From positions 1-5,735 of the forward strand of contig QMXA01000085.1 in the NCBI GenBank assembly GCA_003661905.1: a stretch of 5,735 nt of DNA. Reading direction: 5' to 3'. Both the position numbers and the translations under genes were made by a program. Within the stretch, counting starts at the first letter, position 1, and each line of letters starts with the position of its first letter. The stretch comes from Thermoprotei archaeon (GTDB lineage Archaea; Thermoproteota; Thermoprotei_A; Sulfolobales; Ignisphaeraceae). The notes under the pieces were generated by a model. The model did not search any database. It was not told where the DNA came from and worked only from the letters and a program-made list of their open reading frames with translations. This document shows positions 1 through 3,924 of the stretch, piece after piece.

Positions 1-56
1 AACTCCTTCCTTCTGAATTCCTTTGGTAAGTTTTGAATTTTAATTCTAGCAGTCAT
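1..56 (-). CDS. 5' end of an unidentified gene, cut by the window edge
   Basis: Reading leftward from an ATG at 56-54, 18 codons stay open to the edge. The peptide begins MTARIKIQNLPKEFRRKE, a charged Lys/Arg/Ile-rich start that looks like a real archaeal N-terminus. A TATA-like element (TTTATAAG, minus strand, 102-95) lies at a distance that would start transcription near position 72, leaving a leader of about 16 nt. No clear ribosome site is seen; AAGGA lies almost against the ATG. Too little protein is visible to name a family. It faces away from the vapBC operon's upstream side and is transcribed in the same direction, but more than 200 bases separate it from the vapC stop, so it probably has its own promoter. 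It could also be a chance open stretch. Confidence 0.4.
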   Translation of the reverse strand, partial: MTARIKIQNLPKEFRRKE

Positions 57-79
57 GTCCTTATATTCTAAGAGCTCTC

Positions 80-107
80 GGAACTTAAGTTTTTCTTATA
101 AAGTTCC
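80..107. promoter_or_regulatory. TATA box inside a 7-bp inverted repeat (possible operator)
   Basis: GGAACTT at 80-86 is matched by its reverse complement AAGTTCC at 101-107. The right side of this repeat overlaps TTTATAAG (minus strand, 102-95), a good archaeal TATA box for the leftward gene starting at 56. A 10-bp palindrome, AACTTAAGTT (82-91), sits within the left half. An inverted repeat over a TATA box is a common layout for archaeal repressor sites, but here the role is inferred only from position. Confidence 0.3.
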
Positions 108-286
108 CGGTACTCTAGTACATCGGAAACTTAAGATTCTTTTGTTGATGCCCTTGGGAGGTTATAATGCTAGAATAAATGGATCGACATACACCACAGA
201 GCTAACGAAAGTAATTACTTATAGAGTACTAGCTAAACTGTACGCATAGGTAAATAACGGTGCTGCAATAAGCCTTCTCTACAGTT

Positions 287-724
287 TCAGGTAGCTAGTT
301 TTAATCCTTCTACCTCGGCTATTTGAGCTAATTTCCTATCGTAGGTTAAGAAAGCCTCAAACTCTTTTGCTGATACCAGTTGAATCGCGTCAGCCACGTA
401 TATACCATGTTTAAATATATAGCCTATAGCCTTAGCGAGTACATCAATATTTAATGGTATTAGTTTTAGCTGGTTAAGCTTTACAAGAAGGCGTGTCTCA
501 CCAATAAATTTCATGAAGATGGCTTTAGCATCTTTCACAATCCCCCTCCTCTCGTACTTGTCCAAAACGACAGCTACTTCTCCAATATTCCATATCGAGA
601 AGCCTATCTTGAGTTTCCCAATATGAGCTTTTTCATAAAGTGCATCAATGCTAGCACTCTCCTCTTCAATCACATATCTCTTAACAATAGCGCTAGTATC
701 CAGATAGATGCTCTGAACGCTCAT
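287..724 (-). CDS. vapC: VapC-type PIN-domain ribonuclease toxin
   Basis: A 145-residue single-domain PIN protein, the usual VapC length. The four acidic residues expected for Mg-dependent RNA cleavage are visible: D9 in YLDTSAIVKRY near the N-terminus, E49 in NIGEV, D112 in YVADAIQLVSA, and D129 in LTYDRKLA. VapC toxins cut specific RNAs (tRNA or rRNA in studied cases) when the partner antitoxin is lost; the target here cannot be read from the sequence. The ATG at 724 is preceded by a purine-rich GAGGGAG (about 738-732), a reasonable ribosome site. The gene overlaps the 3' end of the upstream antitoxin gene by 32 bases, indicating translational coupling and one operon. No catalytic residue is missing, so the toxin looks intact. 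Such pairs are very common in Sulfolobales, and this one may help maintain the local segment. Confidence 0.9.
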   Translation of the reverse strand: MSVQSIYLDTSAIVKRYVIEEESASIDALYEKAHIGKLKIGFSIWNIGEVAVVLDKYERRGIVKDAKAIFMKFIGETRLLVKLNQLKLIPLNIDVLAKAIGYIFKHGIYVADAIQLVSAKEFEAFLTYDRKLAQIAEVEGLKLAT

Positions 725-989
725 CCCGAATCTCCCTCACAATCTTTTCTGCTTTAAAACCTTTAGGTCTACCAGACTTAACCTCTACGCTCGTACAAAA
801 TCTACTTTCAAAACCCAGAGTCTCACAAAGTCTATCAAGAAGACTAATCTCATCATACATTTTCAGGAACTCTTCTACAATATCACTAAGACTCCTACCC
901 TCAATTGCAAGCTTACTTCTAGCCCTTCTTACAACATCCTCCCTTAAGGAGAGAGTAACCTTAATTTTTCTAGCCAATAATACCACCAT
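693..989 (-). CDS. vapB: VapB-type ribbon-helix-helix antitoxin
   Basis: A small DNA-binding antitoxin. The segment ARKIKVTLSL followed by REDVVRRARSKLAIEGRSLSDIVEEF has the pattern of a CopG-like ribbon-helix-helix: one beta strand, then two helices, with the SLSD turn. The charged C-terminal half, from about KMYDEISLL on, would wrap the PIN toxin. The frame is open back to a GTG at 1028, but that would add an odd hydrophobic leader. A TATA box at 1016-1009 predicts transcription starting near 986, favouring leaderless translation from the ATG at 989 (98 residues). The alternative is TTG at 977, which has GGTGG (987-983) five bases upstream and gives the clean start MARKIKVTLSL (94 residues). 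It overlaps vapC by 32 bases. The protein normally represses its own promoter, alone or with the toxin. Confidence 0.85.
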   Translation of the reverse strand: MVVLLARKIKVTLSLREDVVRRARSKLAIEGRSLSDIVEEFLKMYDEISLLDRLCETLGFESRFCTSVEVKSGRPKGFKAEKIVREIRDERSEHLSGY

Positions 990-1008
990 CAGTATATCCA
1001 TATTAACG

Positions 1009-1016
1009 TATATAAG
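1009..1016 (-). promoter_or_regulatory. TATA box of the vapBC operon
   Basis: On the minus strand TTATATAC runs from 1016 to 1009 and is preceded by CC. Its centre is about 26 bases from position 986, next to the ATG at 989 and the GTG at 986, as expected for a leaderless crenarchaeal transcript. The left end of the IS607 element lies only about 90 bases upstream of this promoter. Confidence 0.5.
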
Positions 1017-1102
1017 GATTTCCGACACAGCTTCTCAGCTTCACGCAGTATCACTAATAAGGTTAATATTATCTTTTTCGCTAATCTGTTGCCGTAACAA
1101 GG

Positions 1103-1130
1103 TTTATATGATTGTATATGTTTTTATATG
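1103..1130 (+). repeat. Left terminal inverted repeat, with three phased TATATG hexamers and the tnpA promoter
   Basis: TATATG occurs at 1105-1110, 1115-1120 and 1125-1130, exactly 10 bp apart, which places all copies on one face of the helix. The whole stretch is the reverse complement of 3071-3098 except at two positions. Short repeated motifs at IS607 ends bind several transposase dimers, so these are probable TnpA sites. The innermost copy, TTTTTATATG (1121-1130), also reads as a TATA box placed correctly for a leaderless tnpA start at 1148. TnpA bound at the end would therefore be expected to repress its own gene (inference). Confidence 0.8.
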
Positions 1131-1147
1131 TTTTGATGGTGTATCCT

Positions 1148-1813
1148 ATGGAGGAGTTTCTTAGTCCTCGTGATGCTTGTAGAATTCTAGGTATATCGTA
1201 TATCACGTTGTGGAGATGGATAAGAGAAGGTAGGATTAAAGTTATCAGGAGTCCTAGTGGTAGATACCTTATACCACGTAGCGAGATTGAGAAATTAAAG
1301 GGAGAAGAGAAAGAAGTAAAAAGGGTTAGAGCTATTATCTATGCTCGTGTAAGCTCTAATAAGCAAAAGGAGCAAGGAGACCTTGATAGACAAGTTGAAT
1401 TACTAAAGAAGTATGCCAACGAACAAGGATACATTATAGTAGATATCATAACAGATGTAGGAAGTGGATTGAAAGAAGAAAGAAGAGGATTAAAGAAACT
1501 CTTGAAAATGGTTGTTGAAGGAAGAGTAGATGTAGTTCTCATAACTTACCGTGATAGACTCACGAGATTTGGATATAAGTATCTACAATTCTTCTTTGAA
1601 AAACATGGTGTGAGAATAGAGGAGGTGTTACATGAAGAGAAAGAACCATTAGAAGAACTGATAGAGGACTTCCTAGCAATAATAGTATCATTCGCTGGAA
1701 AAATCTACGGTAAACGAAGCCATAAAGTAAAGAAGCTGGTTGAACACAACAAAAGATTCCTACAAGAAACACTACCAACAAACATAGAGAAGTTATTAGA
1801 GAAGAAGCAATAA
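1148..1813 (+). CDS. tnpA: IS607-family transposase TnpA, serine recombinase
   Basis: A 221-residue protein when read from ATG 1148. Residues 1-50 form a MerR-like helix-turn-helix (FLSPRDACRILGIS, then TLWRWIREGRI) ending in a wing with GRYLIP. A charged linker leads to a resolvase-type catalytic domain from about residue 61. IIYARVSS carries the nucleophile S69 with R67, and YRDRLTRFG supplies R137 and R140, the arginines that activate the DNA phosphate. This order, with the DNA-binding domain before the catalytic domain, is typical of IS607 and opposite to classical resolvases. The frame is open back to a TTG at 1112, but that codon lies inside the terminal repeat. The TATA-like box ending at 1130 predicts a start near 1148, so a leaderless ATG is preferred; ATG 1136 is an alternative. 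It should excise a circular intermediate and reinsert it with little target specificity. Confidence 0.92.
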   Translation: MEEFLSPRDACRILGISYITLWRWIREGRIKVIRSPSGRYLIPRSEIEKLKGEEKEVKRVRAIIYARVSSNKQKEQGDLDRQVELLKKYANEQGYIIVDIITDVGSGLKEERRGLKKLLKMVVEGRVDVVLITYRDRLTRFGYKYLQFFFEKHGVRIEEVLHEEKEPLEELIEDFLAIIVSFAGKIYGKRSHKVKKLVEHNKRFLQETLPTNIEKLLEKKQ

Positions 1814-1814
1814 G

Positions 1815-1822
1815 TTTATATA
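1815..1822 (+). promoter_or_regulatory. TATA box for separate transcription of tnpB
   Basis: TTTATATA starts two bases after the tnpA stop codon and matches the archaeal TATA consensus. It predicts a transcript starting near 1845, which would include the hairpin at 1861-1895 and the ribosome site before ATG 1907. It suggests that tnpB can be transcribed without tnpA. Confidence 0.5.
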
Positions 1823-1860
1823 CATTCATTTTCAGGATAATACTCGGTGTCTCCGATGAG

Positions 1861-1895
1861 GGGGTTGACCACCCTTAAAATTTGGGTGGTTCCCC
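1861..1895 (+). repeat. Long hairpin in the tnpB leader
   Basis: GGGG (1861-1864) pairs with CCCC (1892-1895), and ACCACCC (1868-1874) pairs with GGGTGGT (1884-1890). A small internal bulge separates the two stems and the loop is a 9-base AT-only sequence. The structure ends directly before GAGGAGAG (1896-1903), the apparent ribosome site for ATG 1907. It could set the translation rate, act as an attenuator, or be a site contacted by TnpB or TnpA; the sequence alone does not decide. If tnpB starts further upstream, the same bases would code for protein. Confidence 0.55.
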
Positions 1896-1906
1896 GAGGA
1901 GAGTAC

Positions 1907-3097
1907 ATGCTAACCCTTAAAGCAAGAGGAGTACTAGTAGATGGTTCTCTTAACGAATTGAGAGAGGAACTCTGTCTCACACGTAAAGCTATCCAATACA
2001 TTGTGGACGCTCTATGGGAGCTGGACAAGTTACCTACACTAAATCAACTCCACCAAATGTTCTATAAGATGTTGAGGAATCAAGGATTCCGAGCACATCA
2101 ATGTAAGCAGATATACAAGTACGCTAGAGCACTAGTAAAATCAACTAGAGAGAACAACGGAAAGAAACCAGTTCTACGGAAGCTATCAACAAGACTAGAT
2201 AGGTATGATGTAAGAGTAGACCTAGAGAATCGAATTGTAGTTGTGAAATTGAGAGATAAAGTATTCAGGATAAAGCTACTACATAACAAGGACTATATCA
2301 GGAAGTTCCTTAGGAGGAAATGGTATGAGGTCATAGTAAGCATTGATAAACAAGGTAGGATATGGATATGTATACCTTTTAGGTGGGAGTATAATCCATA
2401 CAAGTCTAAGAGATTGTTCTCCATTGATATTAACTTGAAGAAAGTCGTTATCTATAATGGTAGACGAGTTAGAAGAATTGATACTCGGTTTACTGAGGCA
2501 CTATATCTTAAGCATCTTGCTGAGGATGTGCAAAAAAGGCATAGTTATGCTTGGAGAAGAAACAAGAAATGGCTGGAAATCATAAGGGCTCTTCATAGGA
2601 AGAGTAGGAACATAGTAGTTGATTGGTCTCGTAAATTCGCTAAGTACATAGTCCTAAAGGCTAAAAGTACTAGAAGTGCTATAGTCCTCGAAGACCTAGA
2701 CAAGCTATGGTTTGATGCCTCTAGGAAGTCCTCTAGTCTAGCTGACAAGTTGTCACGTTTCGCTTATCGTAAACTACAGCAGGCTATCCTAACCAAGGTG
2801 ATAGAGTATAACGTGCCAGTAATATTCATAGACCCAAGAAACACTTCATCCACATGTCCTAGATGTGGATACAAGTTATCCTATAATCATAGGCTAGCGA
2901 TATGTCCTAGATGTAAATTCATAGCTGATAGGGATGAAGTAGGAGCAATAAACATCTACCTGAAAGCATTCAAACTCTTAGCCCCATGCCTTGGGTCATG
3001 GGGCACCCACTCGATGACGGATGAAACCCGACCGAAGAGTGGGTGTAAAATAGATGAGCCGATGACAATTCATATAAAAACATATACAAGTATATAA
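1907..3097 (+). CDS. tnpB: TnpB, RNA-guided RuvC-type nuclease of IS607
   Basis: A 396-residue protein from ATG 1907, close to the family's usual size. The start is chosen because GAGGAG (1896-1901) lies upstream and because LTLKARGVL is the expected first beta strand; GTG 1847 and ATG 1856 are in-frame alternatives that add up to 20 residues. The N-terminal half holds the strand and helical lobe that bind guide RNA. The RuvC domain keeps its acidic residues: D174 in FSIDINL, E262 in VLEDLD, and D343 in DRDEVGAINI. The zinc finger CPRC...CPRC (C317, C320, C333, C336) interrupts RuvC as usual. In the last motif the common DxNAA reads DEVGA, so Val replaces the usual Asn. TnpB cuts DNA matching its guide next to a short motif; in transposons this restores the donor copy. 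The last ~40 residues are encoded by the RNA scaffold and right terminal repeat and are probably not a folded domain. Confidence 0.92.
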   Translation: MLTLKARGVLVDGSLNELREELCLTRKAIQYIVDALWELDKLPTLNQLHQMFYKMLRNQGFRAHQCKQIYKYARALVKSTRENNGKKPVLRKLSTRLDRYDVRVDLENRIVVVKLRDKVFRIKLLHNKDYIRKFLRRKWYEVIVSIDKQGRIWICIPFRWEYNPYKSKRLFSIDINLKKVVIYNGRRVRRIDTRFTEALYLKHLAEDVQKRHSYAWRRNKKWLEIIRALHRKSRNIVVDWSRKFAKYIVLKAKSTRSAIVLEDLDKLWFDASRKSSSLADKLSRFAYRKLQQAILTKVIEYNVPVIFIDPRNTSSTCPRCGYKLSYNHRLAICPRCKFIADRDEVGAINIYLKAFKLLAPCLGSWGTHSMTDETRPKSGCKIDEPMTIHIKTYTSI

Positions 3098-3102
3098 AGA
3101 GG
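2975..3102 (+). ncRNA. Probable omega/reRNA scaffold at the right end of the IS607 element
   Basis: TnpB guide RNAs come from the 3' end of tnpB plus the transposon right end, and continue into the flank as guide. Here two adjacent perfect hairpins are seen: GCCCCATG (2981-2988) with CATGGGGC (2997-3004), and ACCCACTC (3005-3012) with GAGTGGGT (3037-3044), with no unpaired base between them, so they could stack. The first loop contains TGGGT (2992-2996), which can pair with ACCCG (3026-3030) in the second loop (one G-U), giving a pseudoknot. The region lies inside the tnpB reading frame after the last RuvC motif. The guide would begin at about 3099-3103. Exact ends are not visible. Confidence 0.65.
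3071..3098 (+). repeat. Right terminal inverted repeat, encoding the tnpB stop
   Basis: It is the reverse complement of 1103-1130 with two mismatches. CATATA occurs at 3071-3076 and 3081-3086, followed by the diverged TATATA at 3091-3096, keeping the 10-bp phase. The final eight tnpB codons and its TAA stop (3095-3097) lie within this repeat, so the same bases are coding, DNA end and probably part of the guide RNA scaffold. Confidence 0.8.
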
Positions 3103-3216
3103 CGAACCCATTTGAATAATTAGTGAGAACTTAGAGAAGCGTTCTTAAGCTTTTTGATTCATCTCTTTTAGAGACTACGGATTAGCGAAAAGTTCGCCAA
3201 ATGCATTAAAACCTTA

Positions 3217-3639
3217 TCAGAGTATGAAACTGCCTCGTACAATTATATCCCCCTTTTCCAAGCTTAGCTCTATCCCCCACGTCTCCATCGTCGGAGCTCC
3301 TATAATTAAATCTGGCAGTCTCACAATTCTGCCTTGAACGACAACTTCCTTTACGATGTCCTTTGATATGTAAATTCTATCCGCAATTATGTAATCATAT
3401 TCCTCAATTATTATCATTGAATCAACAAACCCGTAAATCTTGACTTTTTGACCGTTTATGAGAACAGCCTCTATAGGCTTAGGAAGAAGCTTTATAGAAA
3501 CCTCACCAAAACGATCTCTTAATGTAGTATAACCCATGACTGTGAATCTTGAGCCTGAATCAAATAGTGCATTAAGTTTAGCCTCCTTCCCCTCAACTAT
3601 AACCTTAACGGTCTTCCACACCTGCACCTTGTACACCAC
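3217..3639 (-). CDS. Retropepsin-like (clan AA) aspartic protease, single domain
   Basis: About 140 residues if read from GTG 3639. ALFDSGSRFTVM carries the catalytic DSG (D27) after a beta strand, and near the C-terminus LPDLIIGAPTMETWGIEL has the hydrophobic-hydrophobic-Gly motif followed by the helix and strand typical of retropepsin-fold proteins. With only one DSG it would need to dimerise to form an active site. Prokaryotic members of this group are poorly characterised, and the substrate is unknown. There is no signal peptide or clear membrane segment. The frame is open up to GTG 3687, but that codon lies inside a perfect hairpin; a TATA-like box at 3670-3661 predicts leaderless translation near 3639 or 3636. 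The gene stands alone, converging with the IS607 element, and downstream of the epimerase on the same strand but with its own promoter. Confidence 0.75.
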   Translation of the reverse strand: MVYKVQVWKTVKVIVEGKEAKLNALFDSGSRFTVMGYTTLRDRFGEVSIKLLPKPIEAVLINGQKVKIYGFVDSMIIIEEYDYIIADRIYISKDIVKEVVVQGRIVRLPDLIIGAPTMETWGIELSLEKGDIIVRGSFIL

Positions 3640-3660
3640 ATTGAAAAACTGCTCTATTAG

Positions 3661-3670
3661 AATATAATAC
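3661..3670 (-). promoter_or_regulatory. TATA box of the aspartic protease gene
   Basis: On the minus strand the sequence reads GTATTATATT. Its centre is about 27 bases before GTG 3639, which supports a short, leaderless form of the protease rather than the longer one from 3687. Confidence 0.45.
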
Positions 3671-3679
3671 CTACACTTT

Positions 3680-3717
3680 AAATGCACCTTTTTCTTTCGC
3701 CTCAGAAAGGTGCATTT
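3680..3717. repeat. Perfect 12-bp inverted repeat, 14-nt loop
   Basis: AAATGCACCTTT (3680-3691) is mirrored by AAAGGTGCATTT (3706-3717). On the plus strand it is followed by a T-rich run (TTTTGTTTTTA), so it resembles an intrinsic terminator for rightward transcripts, though no plus-strand gene ends nearby. It also sits just upstream of the TATA box of the leftward protease gene, where it could be a regulator site. It may also be an end of a small mobile element. Confidence 0.55.
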
Positions 3718-3815
3718 TGTTTTTATATTGTTTTGATACTGTTTTAGTTTTGTTTTGATTTTTGTTTTGTTCTTGAAGAAGACAAGAAAAATATGTGAAA
3801 AAGAAGAGAAGGTTA
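3713..3815. other. Strand-biased low-complexity tract: T/G-rich then purine-rich
   Basis: From 3713 to about 3772 the plus strand is almost entirely T and G, with repeated GTTTTG units. From about 3774 it switches to nearly pure A/G (GAAGAAGACAAG onward) to 3812. Read on the minus strand, the second half is a pyrimidine tract with several T runs, suitable as an archaeal terminator for the epimerase gene that ends at 3908. The first half contains TTTTTATATTG, a possible plus-strand TATA box near 3720-3729. Confidence 0.35.
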
Positions 3816-3924
3816 TGAGTGTCTTACTACCTAAACAAGTACTTCTGATGTTGATGTACTTATATCATACCTCGTCAAGAATCCTCCAAAGCTTTCTGTT
3901 AATGATGTTATAAGTATTGTCTAA
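3815..3924 (+). pseudogene. Possible decayed small ribbon-helix-helix gene (frameshifted)
   Basis: From ATG 3815 the frame reads MSVLLPKQ, like the strand of a small CopG-like antitoxin. The frame 3838-3924 reads TSDVDVLISYLVKN, then PPKLSVNDVISIV and a stop, which resembles two short helices joined by a turn. One missing base near 3836-3838 would join the two parts into about 37 residues. The end overlaps the epimerase 3' end by 17 bases. The protein is very short, no family is recognised with certainty, and the match is by pattern only, so chance is a real possibility. Confidence 0.2.

Larger units (their letters stand above)
1101..3102 (+). mobile_element. IS607-family insertion sequence (tnpA + tnpB), about 2.0 kb
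   Basis: The element holds a MerR-like/serine-recombinase transposase gene followed by tnpB in the same direction, the defining IS607 layout. Both ends are visible: 28-base inverted repeats at 1103-1130 and 3071-3098 match at 26 of 28 positions. A GG dinucleotide stands just outside the left repeat (1101-1102) and another just past the right one (3101-3102). IS607 elements recombine at a short GG-type core without making a longer target duplication, so this is the likely crossover. If one GG is counted inside, the element is exactly 2,000 bp. Both genes look intact and the guide-RNA scaffold region is present, so the copy may be active. It sits between the vapBC promoter and the protease gene and does not visibly interrupt a coding gene. 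Confidence 0.88.

Noticed and set aside
55..249. Plus-strand 64-codon open frame beginning MSLYSKSSRN
   Set aside because: No promoter or ribosome site, no recognisable family, and it lies opposite a better-supported minus-strand gene start at 56.
1339..1829. Minus-strand open frames opposite tnpA
   Set aside because: They are antisense shadows of a clearly recognised serine recombinase and show biased, low-complexity composition.
1816..2289. Minus-strand open frames opposite the tnpB 5' half
   Set aside because: Shadows of the tnpB frame with Ser/Leu-rich composition and no family features.
3011..3066. Repeated GATGA words resembling C boxes of a C/D-box guide RNA
   Set aside because: No CTGA D boxes at suitable spacing; the region is better explained as the TnpB RNA scaffold.
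3713..3772. T/G-rich GTTTTG repeats considered as a CRISPR or replication-origin repeat
   Set aside because: Units are irregular with no constant spacers, and there is no origin-binding motif pattern or replication gene nearby.
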